From Salegentibacter sp. 24 (GTDB lineage: Bacteria; Bacteroidota; Bacteroidia; Flavobacteriales; Flavobacteriaceae), in assembly GCF_004362395.1 (NCBI RefSeq), contig NZ_SNWE01000002.1, positions 230,784 through 294,783 on the forward strand: a stretch of DNA of 64,000 nt, written 5' to 3'. The position numbers and the translations under genes are program-made. The notes under the pieces are model-generated. The model did not search any database. It was not told the DNA's origin and saw only the letters and a list, made by a program, of their open reading frames with translations. Shown one piece after another: positions 7,736 to 17,497 of this stretch (position 1 is the first letter of the stretch; the number at the start of each line of letters is the position of its first letter).

Positions 7736-9856
7736 ATGGCAGTATTAAATAAAATCAGACAGCGTTCTGTTTTCTTGATCATTATCATTGCATTGGCACT
7801 TTTCTCTTTTGTGCTTGCCGATGTAATCCGTAACGGAGGCTTTTCTTCGCAAAAGGACCAAAATACTATTGCAACCGTAAACGGTGAAGAAGTGAGTAGG
7901 GAGAATTTTGCACGACAGGTAGAAGCTTATCAGCGTAATATGGGTTCAAATGCAAGTACTATGCAGGCAGTGAACCAAGTATGGGAACAAACCCTCCGTG
8001 AAACTATTCTTAAAGAGGAATTAGAAGAGCTCGGAATAAGAGCCGGCGAAGCTCAAATTAAAGAGGTGATGCGCATGCAGATGGGCAATAATCCTGCTTT
8101 TACAAATGAAGCTGGTGTCTTTGATGTAAATCGCGTTCGAGAATATATTGCAAGTTTAAGAGCTACCCAACCAGAAGCTTACCAGCAATGGTTGCAAATG
8201 GAGAGCAATATGGGAGATATTGCTCGTCAAAATATGTATTTCTCTATGGTGACGGCAGGGATTGGTGCAACACTCACCGAGGCTGAACAGGCATACCGTT
8301 TTCAGAATAATAGTGTAGACCTTCGCTTTGTTCAGTTGCCTTATTCTTCGGTACCAGACGAAAAGGTAGAGGTGACCAAAGAGGAAATTCAGAATTATAT
8401 TCAAGAAAATCCAGCTCAATTTGAAACGGAAGCTTCTAGAAATATTAGGTATGTTTTCTTTGAAGAAGAAGCCTCTACAGAAGATATTAAGGAATCAAAA
8501 GAAAGCCTAACTGCTCTATTGGATAATCGCGTTGAGTATAATGCGGTAACTAGTGCAAATGACACCCTATCAGGATTTAATAACACAACCGACTACGAGG
8601 ATTTTGTAAATGCAAATTCAGATCTTCCATACGAAGGTAGATTCAAGTTTAAAAATGAATTACCATCAGAATTTGCTGATGAACTTTTTAGTTTAGATCA
8701 AGGAGAGACTTTTGGTCCCTATAAGGATAATGGATATTTTAAAATTTCAAAATTGGTAGAAACCAAAGAAATTCCAGATTCAACAAAAGCAAGTCATATT
8801 CTTGTGGCTTATCAGGGACAACAATTTGCTCCTGATGTTACCAGAACCAAAGAAGAAGCAGAGGCTTTAGCCGATAGCCTCGCTGCTGTGATTAGAAATG
8901 ATAAGGGTAAATTTGCTGAACTAGCTGCTGAATTTTCATCCGACCGTTCCAATAATCAAGATGGGGGGGATCTCGGTTATTTTGGTCCCGGAGCTATGGT
9001 ACCAGCATTTGATAATTTCATTTTAGAAAATAATGCTGGTGATATCGGGGTTGTTGAGACTGATTTTGGTTATCACGTAATTCATATTGAAGAACAAACG
9101 GAAAGAGAAAAGGCTGTGAAAATTGCCACTATTGCCAGGGAATTGCAAGCTTCAGAACGTTCCAGAAATAACCTTTATAATGAAACTACGAAATTTGAAA
9201 TTGCTGCAGGCGATGGAGATTTTGCTAAAGTGGCAGAAGAAGGGGGATATAATATCAGAACCGTAAATAATGTAAAGGCGCTGGATGAAAACATTCCAGG
9301 AATTGGGCAACAAAGAAGAGTGGTGCAATGGGCCTTTGAAGACGAGGCAAATGTCGGAGATATAAAACGTTTTGATATTCCTTCAGGATATGTTGTAGCT
9401 CAAATAACTTCTAAGAATAAAGAAGGATTAATGAGCGTTGAAAATGCTTCTTCTGAAGTAATTCCTATTCTTGTTAAAAGAGAAAAGGCTGCAATTCTTA
9501 AAGAGCAAATTAATAGTAACAATCTTCAAGAGATAGCCTCTAACCACAATGTTATTGTGCAAACCGCCAATGCGGTAAATCTTGCCAATCCAACATTGCC
9601 TGGCGCAGGTAGTGAACCAGAAGTTGTAGGAGCTGTATTTGCTTTGGAGCCGGGAAGTGTTAGCGAACCTATCGCGGGAGAAAAAGGAGTATATGTGGTA
9701 GAACTTGAAAGTATTAATGAAGTCCCAGCAATGAACTCTTATAGCGGAATAGCAGAACAGGAAACTGCAGAAAGAAGACAGAGAGCTTCTCAAAGACTGT
9801 TTGAAGCCCTTCGTGAAAAAGCAGAAATTGAAGATAATCGCGCAAGATTTTACTAA
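7736..9856 (+). CDS. PpiD-like periplasmic peptidyl-prolyl isomerase / foldase
   Basis: The protein is 706 residues long with a single N-terminal membrane anchor (about 13-30), then a SurA_N/PpiD chaperone region with TVNGEEVSRENF. A parvulin rotamase domain follows at about 348-455, with the hallmarks KASHILV, DGGDLGYFGPG and GYHVIHIEEQ. It is longer than E. coli PpiD (623 residues) because of an extended C-terminal part. It should assist folding of outer-membrane and secreted proteins at the periplasmic face. It lies 92 bp after the CNNM gene and is followed by a terminator, so it ends this cluster. Confidence 0.92.
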   Translation: MAVLNKIRQRSVFLIIIIALALFSFVLADVIRNGGFSSQKDQNTIATVNGEEVSRENFARQVEAYQRNMGSNASTMQAVNQVWEQTLRETILKEELEELGIRAGEAQIKEVMRMQMGNNPAFTNEAGVFDVNRVREYIASLRATQPEAYQQWLQMESNMGDIARQNMYFSMVTAGIGATLTEAEQAYRFQNNSVDLRFVQLPYSSVPDEKVEVTKEEIQNYIQENPAQFETEASRNIRYVFFEEEASTEDIKESKESLTALLDNRVEYNAVTSANDTLSGFNNTTDYEDFVNANSDLPYEGRFKFKNELPSEFADELFSLDQGETFGPYKDNGYFKISKLVETKEIPDSTKASHILVAYQGQQFAPDVTRTKEEAEALADSLAAVIRNDKGKFAELAAEFSSDRSNNQDGGDLGYFGPGAMVPAFDNFILENNAGDIGVVETDFGYHVIHIEEQTEREKAVKIATIARELQASERSRNNLYNETTKFEIAAGDGDFAKVAEEGGYNIRTVNNVKALDENIPGIGQQRRVVQWAFEDEANVGDIKRFDIPSGYVVAQITSKNKEGLMSVENASSEVIPILVKREKAAILKEQINSNNLQEIASNHNVIVQTANAVNLANPTLPGAGSEPEVVGAVFALEPGSVSEPIAGEKGVYVVELESINEVPAMNSYSGIAEQETAERRQRASQRLFEALREKAEIEDNRARFY

Positions 9857-9881
9857 TGGAATAAGCGTAAATTAAGAAGTT

Positions 9882-9910
9882 AGCCCCGTAATTTTATCGG
9901 GGCTTTTTTT
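9882..9910 (+). terminator. intrinsic terminator after the PpiD-like gene
   Basis: AGCCCCG and CGGGGCT pair around a short AT-rich loop, followed by seven T residues, 26 bp after the stop codon. Confidence 0.9.
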
Positions 9911-10014
9911 GTGCTATGTGCGGCCTGAAAACGGCCAGGGTAGTTAGTGGAAGGGAGGGTTTCAAATAATTTGCAAACTGTTTCGCCGGGAAAAAAGTGA
10001 TAATTAAGTTTTAG

Positions 10015-10932
10015 CTAGAGAGCGATATCCTCAAAAGGGAAAATAGTTTTAAAACCTTTTCTACTGAAATAATCATAAACATCTGCTCTATTTCCAGTAA
10101 CCATTACAAAATCTCCGCCCCAGCCACCAAGACTTTTTACGGCGCCCGGGAAATCTGGAAAATATTCCTGTTTTATTTTTTTTGTTTGCAGCGTTTTAGA
10201 TAATAAAGTCTCGTGAATATTGATTAGAAGTTCAAACTCATTTAGTGATGTACAGTCGATAAATTGTTGTGTAAGTACAGAAATTTTTTCAGTTAATCCT
10301 TTTTTACTGCTTGTTGGTAAAGCTCTGTATTGTGCAATTGCTTCACGACTATTCTTTTTCTTATTTAGGTAAATAAAAAAGATATTATTTGAAAAATTAG
10401 GATGAAAATTAGCTTTTAAAACTGAAGGGCTATTTTTTGTAAGTTGATATGTTATGGCTTGGTTATTCTGTGCAGCTGCAATGTCATAGCCACTACCGCC
10501 AAAAGTAATTTCTAACAGTTTGTATGCATCAATTTCAAACCAGTCAGAAATGTTGTTAATTAAAGTGGAAGAGCTTCCCAGACCCCAGTTCCTGTTAAAA
10601 TTCAGCCTCGTATTTACAGTAATTCCCGATTTTTCCTGGGATAATATTAAAGGATTTAATCGATGCGCTTCTGTAAGGATTTGTTGAAGTTTAGCCCCAG
10701 TCTCTGCTTCACCTGAAATTAATTTTAAGTTTCCATTTCTTAGTTCAAACTTGCCTTGAAACCAAAATGTGCTAGTTTCATCAAAACTACTCCATTCAAT
10801 ATTCTCGTTCCCAGAAACTTTTACTTCCAAAGACTGTCCGAATTTGGTAGGAATTGCGAGGGCCTTTGCGCCATCTAAAACAGCATATTCCCCTGTGATT
10901 AATAGTTTCCCATTACTATAAAACTCTTTCAT
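10015..10932 (-). CDS. GYDIA-family GHMP kinase
   Basis: The protein is 305 residues of the GHMP small-molecule kinase superfamily. The N-terminal GKLLITGEYAVLDGAKALA (8-26) matches the mevalonate and phosphomevalonate kinase start. The ATP-binding GLGSSST motif is at 117-123, and the subgroup signature GYDIA is at 148-152. The 4-bp overlap with HMG-CoA reductase suggests it phosphorylates mevalonate or phosphomevalonate in isoprenoid synthesis, but which step is not settled by sequence. It is the last gene of a two-gene operon. Confidence 0.88.
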   Translation of the reverse strand: MKEFYSNGKLLITGEYAVLDGAKALAIPTKFGQSLEVKVSGNENIEWSSFDETSTFWFQGKFELRNGNLKLISGEAETGAKLQQILTEAHRLNPLILSQEKSGITVNTRLNFNRNWGLGSSSTLINNISDWFEIDAYKLLEITFGGSGYDIAAAQNNQAITYQLTKNSPSVLKANFHPNFSNNIFFIYLNKKKNSREAIAQYRALPTSSKKGLTEKISVLTQQFIDCTSLNEFELLINIHETLLSKTLQTKKIKQEYFPDFPGAVKSLGGWGGDFVMVTGNRADVYDYFSRKGFKTIFPFEDIAL

Positions 10933-12248
10933 GAATTCCTCAATTTTCGCAATTCTTCAACAGCCCTGCTGTGGGTAACTGTGTGTTTTGTGAAATATTT
11001 AGTAAGGATTTCTTTTTCCTGCATTGTAGCTTTATGTTGATTTAAAATATTCATCAAATGCATTTTCATATGTCCTTGCTGAATTCCTGTTGTGGTTAGC
11101 GAGTTTATTGCTGCAAAGTTCTGCGCTAATCCGGCAACGGCAACAATTTTCATCAATTCTTTTGCCGTAGGTTGTTGTAATATATCTAATGCAAGTTTTA
11201 CTAGGGGATGTAAGCTTGTTAATCCGCCAACAGTTCCTAAAGCTAGTGGAACTTCTATCCAGAATTTAAAAATTCCGTTCTCAATGCTTGCATGAGTTAG
11301 GCTGGAATATTTCCCATTTCTGGAAGCATATGCATGAATTCCGGCTTCAACTGCTCTAAAATCATTTCCAGTTGCTAGTACAACGGCATCAATTCCGTTC
11401 ATAATTCCCTTATTATGGGTCACTGCCCGGAAAGGTTCTACTTCAGCAATATTAACCGCTTGAATAAATTTCTTTGCGAAATCTTCTCCCTTTACATCTT
11501 TGTTTTCATTGAGATCTTCTACCCGACACGAAACCTCGGCTCGTACTAAACACTCAGGAACATAATTGGAAAGAATACTCATAATGATTTCTATATCCTT
11601 TTCTTCCGGAGAAAAATCAGCGAATTGCTGAGCTTCATACTGAAAAACTTCGGCAAATTTCTCAAGGCAGGAATTAATGAAATTGGCGCCCATAGAGTCC
11701 TTGGTTTCGAATTCACAATGCAGCTGATAATAATTAGCTATTTCCCCAGTTTTATCATTAAGGTTTATATTTAAAACCCCACCTCCACGTTTTTCCATAT
11801 TGTGGGTTATAGATTTTACTGCTTGCAGAAGCTTTGGTTTTGTAACTTCAAAAAAATGTTCAAGTTTTTCTATAGCTCCAAAGAAATTAAAATGTACCTG
11901 ACCTATTTTCTTGGTATCTATTACTTCAGCTCTGAATCCACCCCGTGTTCTCCAGAATTTAGCTGCTTTACTCGCTGCTGCTATTACCGAGCTTTCTTCA
12001 ATAGCCATAGGAATAGCAAGAAGGTCTTCGTTGATAAGAAAATTTGGTGCGAGTCCGAAAGGCAAGTAGAAATTTGATAATGTATTCTCGGTAAATTCGT
12101 CGTGGAGCTGCTGTAATCTAGAATCTTCATTCCAATATTGTCTAAGTATAGCAACGTCTTCGGGCCGATCTATGAGGTAGGTCTTGGCTAGCCAGTCTAT
12201 TTTCTCTTTCTTGTTAAGCCTTGAAAAGCCGCTGATAGGTTTTATCAT
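10929..12248 (-). CDS. mvaA: hydroxymethylglutaryl-CoA reductase, class II
   Basis: This is a 439-residue class II enzyme, often named degradative, that interconverts HMG-CoA and mevalonate. Expected active-site residues are present: Glu in AIEESS (84/85), the NAD(P)-binding DSMGAN at 184-189, Lys280 in THNKGIMNG, Asp296 in ATGNDFRA, and the C-terminal His393 in QQGHMKMHL. There is no membrane anchor, as normal for this class. Bacteroidota use class II enzymes biosynthetically for the mevalonate pathway, and the partner GHMP kinase fits this. A -7 element lies 22 bp upstream of the start. Confidence 0.93.
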   Translation of the reverse strand: MIKPISGFSRLNKKEKIDWLAKTYLIDRPEDVAILRQYWNEDSRLQQLHDEFTENTLSNFYLPFGLAPNFLINEDLLAIPMAIEESSVIAAASKAAKFWRTRGGFRAEVIDTKKIGQVHFNFFGAIEKLEHFFEVTKPKLLQAVKSITHNMEKRGGGVLNINLNDKTGEIANYYQLHCEFETKDSMGANFINSCLEKFAEVFQYEAQQFADFSPEEKDIEIIMSILSNYVPECLVRAEVSCRVEDLNENKDVKGEDFAKKFIQAVNIAEVEPFRAVTHNKGIMNGIDAVVLATGNDFRAVEAGIHAYASRNGKYSSLTHASIENGIFKFWIEVPLALGTVGGLTSLHPLVKLALDILQQPTAKELMKIVAVAGLAQNFAAINSLTTTGIQQGHMKMHLMNILNQHKATMQEKEILTKYFTKHTVTHSRAVEELRKLRNS

Positions 12249-12269
12249 TTTAAGCTAATTTATAGGGTG

Positions 12270-12277
12270 CAAAGATA
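12270..12277 (-). promoter_or_regulatory. -7 promoter element for mvaA
   Basis: The minus strand reads TATCTTTG, an exact TAnnTTTG match, 22 bp upstream of the mvaA start. I do not see a clear TTG at the normal distance, so the -33 part is weak. Confidence 0.5.
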
Positions 12278-12427
12278 CAATTGTTATTTAAGGGAATTAA
12301 GCTTTCTCTTTTAGGAATAAATAAGGGAATATTTCCTTAACAAATTCTTAGTATTTAACACTTAAAACCTACTTTTTTTGCTGAAATTTTAGTAAACTTG
12401 GCAGACAAAATTCATTTTATAAATTTT

Positions 12428-14599
12428 ATGAAGTTCTCAAAAATATTAGTGGGGTTGTTAATTGCTGCAACTTCAACAATTTACGCGCAAGATAAAGAGA
12501 TTAGCCTCGAAGAGATTTATGACGGCACCTTTAGGCAGGAACGCTTACAATCATTGCAATCGTTAAATAATGGTAAAGAATATCTGGTTTTAAATCGCGA
12601 CCGCGATGCACATACTACTAGCATAGATGTGTATTCTTATAAAACCGGCGAAAAGATCGGAAGTCTTTTAAACAGTAATAATCTGAGTGAAATTTCCAGT
12701 TTTCAAGGATTTGAACTTAGTAAAAATGAAGATAAAATTTTGCTTTCTACAGATGTGGAGCAAATTTATCGCCGTTCTTCCCGTGGAATTTATTATATCT
12801 ACGATGTAAAAAGCGAAAGTCTAATAAAATTAAGTGAGCATAAAGTTCAGGAGCCTACCTTTTCTCCCGATGCCTCTAAGGTGGCGTATGTTTTTGAAAA
12901 TAACATTTATATCCACGATGTCATTACAGGGGAAAAAACTCAGGTTACTACAGATGGCGAAAAAAATAAAATTATTAATGGGATTACCGACTGGGTTTAC
13001 GAAGAAGAGTTCGCTTTCGTAAGAGCTTTCGACTGGAATAAGACCGGGAGTCATTTGGCTTATCTTAGGTTTGATGAGAGTGAAGTGCCTGAGTTTTCCA
13101 TGGCTATCTTTGGAAAGGACCTATATCCTACCCAAGAGGTCTTTAAGTATCCAAAAGCGGGGGAAGAGAATTCTAAAGTTTCGCTTCATATATACGAAGT
13201 AGATGATAAGGAAAGTGAAAAAGTGGCACTTGGAGACTATAAGGACTATTATATACCAAGAATGGAATGGACTCAGGCCCCTGATATTTTAAGCGTTCAG
13301 GTTTTAAACAGGCACCAAAATGATTTAGATCTTTTGTTCGTGGATGCTGAGGATAATGAAGCCGAAGTAGTAATGAACGAAACCGATGAAGCTTATATTG
13401 ATATTACTAATAACCTGACTTTCCTTGAGGACAATAGTTTTATCTGGACCAGTGAAAAAGATGGGTGGAACCATATCTATCTTTATAATGAAGATGGTGA
13501 GCTCGAAAACCAGGTGACTAAGGGAGAATGGGTAGTAACCGATTATTATGGATATGATGAAGATACTGAAAGGATCTTTTATCAAAGTACGGAAAACGGA
13601 AGCGTAAACCGCGATGTTTATTCCATTAAGATTAACGGCAAAGGTAAAACTCGACTAACCCAAAGAGAAGGCATGAATAATGCTGATTTTAGTGCGGATT
13701 ACACCTATTTTATTAATTCTTTCACCAATACTGAAACTCCATATGTGTATACCTTACATAATGCTAAAAATGGAAAATTGGTTAGAAAGATAAAAGATAA
13801 TGCTGCTTTACTTGAGAAAGAGTCCGTATATAACTTCTCTCCGAAAGAATTAAGCACAATTGAGATCAATGGGAACGAGCTTAATATGTGGATGATTAAA
13901 CCAAACGATTTTGATGAGAATAAAGAATATCCTTTGTTGATGTTCCAATATTCCGGTCCAGGATCTCAATCGGTATCTAACTCTTATTTTGGGACTAACG
14001 ATTATTGGTATCAGTTACTAGCAAACGAGGGCTATATTATAGCAACAGTGGATGGAAGGGGTACCGGTTTCAAAGGAGCTGCCTTTAAAAAGGTTACTCA
14101 AAATGAACTCGGTAAATATGAAGTAGAGGATCAGATTGCTGCCGCACAAAAGCTTGGAGCAAGAGATTATATAGATGAAGACCGAATAGGGATATGGGGA
14201 TGGAGCTATGGAGGTTTTATGTCCTCCAACGCCATTTTGAAAGGGAACGATACTTTCTCTATGGCCATTGCTGTAGCGCCGGTAATTAGCTGGAGATTTT
14301 ACGACACCATCTATACCGAAAGATATATGACTACTCCGCAGGAAAATCCTTCTGGATATGATGAAAATTCACCGATTAACCACGTAGAAAAATTGAAAGG
14401 AGATTATCTTTTAATTCACGGTGGGGGAGATGACAATGTGCACCTTCAAAACACGATGAGAATGGTAGAAGCCTTGGTTCAGGCCAACAAGCAATTTGAC
14501 TGGGCTATTTATCCGGATAGAAATCACGGAATATATGGTGGGAATACTAGATTGCACCTTTACACCATGATGACCGATTTTATTAAAGAAAAACTATAA
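12428..14599 (+). CDS. dipeptidyl-peptidase IV family serine peptidase (S9B)
   Basis: The protein is 723 residues from the ATG at 12428. An earlier in-frame ATG at 12398 would put ten polar residues before the signal peptide (about 1-19, ending STIYAQ). The N-terminal half is a DPPIV beta-propeller and the C-terminal third an alpha/beta hydrolase. The triad is visible: Ser593 in GWSYGG, Asp668 in GGGDDNVH and His700 in RNHGIYGG. Such enzymes release Xaa-Pro or Xaa-Ala dipeptides in the periplasm. Only 5 bp separate it from a POT peptide transporter, so the pair probably digests peptides and then takes up the products. Confidence 0.93.
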   Translation: MKFSKILVGLLIAATSTIYAQDKEISLEEIYDGTFRQERLQSLQSLNNGKEYLVLNRDRDAHTTSIDVYSYKTGEKIGSLLNSNNLSEISSFQGFELSKNEDKILLSTDVEQIYRRSSRGIYYIYDVKSESLIKLSEHKVQEPTFSPDASKVAYVFENNIYIHDVITGEKTQVTTDGEKNKIINGITDWVYEEEFAFVRAFDWNKTGSHLAYLRFDESEVPEFSMAIFGKDLYPTQEVFKYPKAGEENSKVSLHIYEVDDKESEKVALGDYKDYYIPRMEWTQAPDILSVQVLNRHQNDLDLLFVDAEDNEAEVVMNETDEAYIDITNNLTFLEDNSFIWTSEKDGWNHIYLYNEDGELENQVTKGEWVVTDYYGYDEDTERIFYQSTENGSVNRDVYSIKINGKGKTRLTQREGMNNADFSADYTYFINSFTNTETPYVYTLHNAKNGKLVRKIKDNAALLEKESVYNFSPKELSTIEINGNELNMWMIKPNDFDENKEYPLLMFQYSGPGSQSVSNSYFGTNDYWYQLLANEGYIIATVDGRGTGFKGAAFKKVTQNELGKYEVEDQIAAAQKLGARDYIDEDRIGIWGWSYGGFMSSNAILKGNDTFSMAIAVAPVISWRFYDTIYTERYMTTPQENPSGYDENSPINHVEKLKGDYLLIHGGGDDNVHLQNTMRMVEALVQANKQFDWAIYPDRNHGIYGGNTRLHLYTMMTDFIKEKL

Positions 14600-14604
14600 T
14601 CTAA

Positions 14605-16521
14605 ATGGCAACAGCAACAAACAGAGTTCCTCAAAAAGAATTATTCGGGCATCCAGTAGGGTTATATATTTTATTTTTCACAGAGATGTGGGAGCGTTTT
14701 TCCTATTACGGAATGCGGGCAATTTTGGTTTTATACCTTGTAAGTGCTACTACCGGTGGTAACGCCGGGCTTGGTTGGACAGGGGGTGAAGCCATCGCTC
14801 TTTACGGATGGTATACGATGTTGGTTTACGTGGCTTCGATACCCGGTGGAATTATCGCGGATAAACTGCTAGGACAAAAGAAAACTGTGTTGTGGGGTGG
14901 TATTATACTGGTCGCCGGACATGGTATTTTAGCAGTAGAAGAGATGTGGGCTTTTTATTTAGGGCTTGGATTAATTATTGTTGGCGTTGGAATGCTTAAG
15001 CCTAACATTTCTACCATGGTAGGCGGATTATACAAAAAAGGGGATATAAGAAGAGATAAAGGTTTTACAATCTTTTACATCGGAATTAATCTCGGTGCTT
15101 TTCTTTCCAGTTTAATTGTTGGTTATGTCGGTGAGAATATTGGCTGGCATTATGGTTTTGGTCTGGCTGGTATAGCTATGGCATTTGGACTTTTAGTTTA
15201 CTTATGGGGCCAAAAATATCTGGTGAATGTAGGAAACTTGTTGTCTAAGGTGGAACGTAATGAAGGTGCCTCGCTTACCAATATGTTTAGCGAACTCTTA
15301 AAATCACCATTACAGCTGATTATTACTTCAGTGTTGATGATCGGGTCTATTTATGTACTAATAATGGTGTCAATTCCCTTCGGCCTACTTTATATATTTT
15401 TAACCCTGGTAATAGCATTAATGCTTATGGTCTATAAGGATCTTACTACACAGGTTATGAAAGACAGGTATGTGGTAATGATCTTATCATTCTTATTAGT
15501 AGTGGTCTTTTGGGGAGCTTTTGAACAGGCCGGTGGATTAATGAATATCTATGCGGCTGATAAAACAGATCGAACACTTTCATTTAGTTTACCCCTTATT
15601 GGTAGTGAAGTGCCAGCAACTTGGTTTCAGTCATTAAATGCTTTATTCATAATTATTTTTGGAGTTGTGGTTGCCAATTTCTGGGCCAAAAGAAAGTTGA
15701 AGAACAAAGAAGCATCTTCAATTTTTAAAATGGCCATTGGGGTGATTATTATGGGACTTGGATTTCTGTTTATGGCCGTGGCCGCAAAAGAATACACTGC
15801 CTTTGAAAGTAAGTCCGCAATGTATTGGTTAGTCCTTGCATACTTACTTCACACCATTGGAGAACTTTGTTCTTCTCCGGTGGCCCTGTCCTTTATTACT
15901 AAACTGGCACCGGTGAAATATGCATCTTTAATGATGGGGGTTTATTTTGCTGCAACAGGACTAGGAAATAAAGTTGCGGGACTTATTGGTGAATTCTCTC
16001 AGGGAGAACCAGCCAATATTATGCTGGTCACACAAGGTGAAAATGTGGCCAATAGGTTGCAAATAAATGATACGATCCTGGAGAACGAAAACGATTTTAG
16101 GTTTAACGGACTGGTATATCTTGAAAACAATGATTTTGTAGTTACCACGATGGAGACTGGAGAGCCGGTAATGGATATTTTAGTATTTGAGGAAAAGGAA
16201 CGAAAAGCCGAAATTTTAGCAACTTTAATCGAAGAAAACGTAACGGAAGCAGAACCTTATCATGTTATTTTAAATTTTGGGTTAGGAGAGGATAAACCTG
16301 GATACTACGGTGAATTCGTAATTGAAGAACTGCAAACCAAATTAGAGTTTAGAACCTTTATTGGGATTACCATTTTTACTACCGCCTTCGGTTTAATCGT
16401 AATTTTTATGCTTAAGCCTTTAAAGCGTTTAACTCACGGTGCTGAAGATAACGAGAGGGAGATGTTGGAGCAGGAGCAATATGAAATTGCAGACAATGAG
16501 AGAGATAATAGAAAATCATAA
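14605..16521 (+). CDS. POT/PTR2-family proton-coupled peptide transporter
   Basis: The protein is 638 residues with about a dozen or more membrane helices. The POT signature EMWERFSYYGMR lies near residues 17-28, and GGIIADKLLG marks the second conserved loop. The family imports di- and tripeptides with protons across the inner membrane. An unusual hydrophilic block of about 100 residues (about 470-570) precedes the last helix. The C-terminus is acidic. The position directly after a DPP-IV peptidase supports peptide uptake, not nitrate transport. Confidence 0.93.
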   Translation: MATATNRVPQKELFGHPVGLYILFFTEMWERFSYYGMRAILVLYLVSATTGGNAGLGWTGGEAIALYGWYTMLVYVASIPGGIIADKLLGQKKTVLWGGIILVAGHGILAVEEMWAFYLGLGLIIVGVGMLKPNISTMVGGLYKKGDIRRDKGFTIFYIGINLGAFLSSLIVGYVGENIGWHYGFGLAGIAMAFGLLVYLWGQKYLVNVGNLLSKVERNEGASLTNMFSELLKSPLQLIITSVLMIGSIYVLIMVSIPFGLLYIFLTLVIALMLMVYKDLTTQVMKDRYVVMILSFLLVVVFWGAFEQAGGLMNIYAADKTDRTLSFSLPLIGSEVPATWFQSLNALFIIIFGVVVANFWAKRKLKNKEASSIFKMAIGVIIMGLGFLFMAVAAKEYTAFESKSAMYWLVLAYLLHTIGELCSSPVALSFITKLAPVKYASLMMGVYFAATGLGNKVAGLIGEFSQGEPANIMLVTQGENVANRLQINDTILENENDFRFNGLVYLENNDFVVTTMETGEPVMDILVFEEKERKAEILATLIEENVTEAEPYHVILNFGLGEDKPGYYGEFVIEELQTKLEFRTFIGITIFTTAFGLIVIFMLKPLKRLTHGAEDNEREMLEQEQYEIADNERDNRKS

Positions 16522-16535
16522 AAAAGTAAACAAAA

Positions 16536-16566
16536 AGCGTTCCTTGAATTTAGGAACGTTTTTTGC
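16536..16566 (+). terminator. terminator after the peptide transporter
   Basis: GCGTTCC and GGAACGT pair around TTGAATTTA, followed by six T residues, 15-45 bp after the stop. Confidence 0.85.
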
Positions 16567-16590
16567 TTGATCACACCTCAAAAGCATAAT

Positions 16591-17130
16591 ATGATTAGAT
16601 TAGTTACCCTGATTTTTCTCTTTATAGGAATAAATCTACAGGCCCAGGATGAAATAAAATGGATGAGTATGAACGAAGCTCTTGAGGCCCAAAAAGAAGA
16701 GCCGAAAAAGATTTTTATGGATGCCTATACAGTATGGTGTGGTCCCTGCAAAATGTTGGACAAGAATACTTTTACCAACGAAGATGTGATTGAATATGTA
16801 AATAAGAATTACTATCCGGTTAAATTTAATGCTGAAGGTTCTGAAGAAATTGATTTTAAAGGACAGATATTTAAAAATCCAAATTATGATCCGGATAAAA
16901 AAGGTAGAAATGCCCCTCACGAACTTGCCAGAGCTTTGAAAATTACTGGTTATCCCAGTCTTGTTTTCTTTGATGAGGAAGCTAAATTGATAGCTCCTAT
17001 ACCGGGTTACAGAACTCCACAACAGTTGGAGCTCTATTTAAAACTTTTTGCTAAAGATGAGTATAAAAAAATGACTTCAAAAGAAGCCTTTGCACAATAC
17101 CAGGAAAATTTTGAAGGCTCTTTTGAGTAA
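16591..17130 (+). CDS. exported thioredoxin-family protein
   Basis: The protein is 179 residues from the ATG at 16591; an upstream TTG at 16567 overlaps the preceding terminator and is unlikely. A signal peptide ends near NLQAQ (16-19). The active site is WCGPC with C50 and C53, preceded by KKIFMDAYTV, and the cis-proline region is ITGYPSLVFF. This places it among thioredoxin-like disulfide reductases of the DsbD C-terminal or TlpA type in the periplasm. It stands between terminators, so it is probably monocistronic. The substrate is unknown. Confidence 0.88.
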   Translation: MIRLVTLIFLFIGINLQAQDEIKWMSMNEALEAQKEEPKKIFMDAYTVWCGPCKMLDKNTFTNEDVIEYVNKNYYPVKFNAEGSEEIDFKGQIFKNPNYDPDKKGRNAPHELARALKITGYPSLVFFDEEAKLIAPIPGYRTPQQLELYLKLFAKDEYKKMTSKEAFAQYQENFEGSFE

Positions 17131-17176
17131 AGCTAAGTGTTAGTTGATAGTGAACCCTAAGGTTTATTAGAAATGT

Positions 17177-17219
17177 AAAAAGCCTCGGTTTTGCCATCGC
17201 AGTAAAAACGGGCTTTTTG
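17177..17219 (+). terminator. terminator after the thioredoxin-like gene
   Basis: AAAAAGCC and GGCTTTTT pair with further imperfect pairing inside. The symmetric A and T runs would also allow it to stop minus-strand transcripts arriving from the C40 peptidase gene. Confidence 0.65.
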
Positions 17220-17267
17220 TCTATTGGTTGTTTCTACCGCGAGAAATAATTAGATTTTAACTACTAA

Positions 17268-17453
17268 ATAGGCCCTTACTTATTCAAAAAATATAAATTT
17301 CTGTGTTTATTTCAAGAATCATCATCAGATAAAATTCTAACCCCTGAAGAAATCAAAACGGGAATAGTATATAAAATCTCGGGAAAGACCCTAAAAGATG
17401 AATGTTGTGATTATGTTCCTCTAAGAGAATGGGAATGTAGTATTTCTAATTAA
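17268..17453 (+). pseudogene. possible remnant of a small exported protein
   Basis: An open frame of 61 codons has no ATG, GTG or TTG at a sensible place. It reads KKYKFLCLF, which looks like the start of a signal peptide, followed by a hydrophilic part with PEEIKTGIVYKISGKTL and four further cysteines, ending at the TAA of 17451-17453. The codon immediately before KKYKF is TTC where ATG would be expected. I do not recognise it. Either the start was lost or the frame is chance. Otherwise the 367 bp between 17131 and 17497 hold only the terminator. Confidence 0.25.
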
Positions 17454-17497
17454 GTGAAGAAATTACATCCCCTTGAATTTGCTTTATTCTTTGAGTT

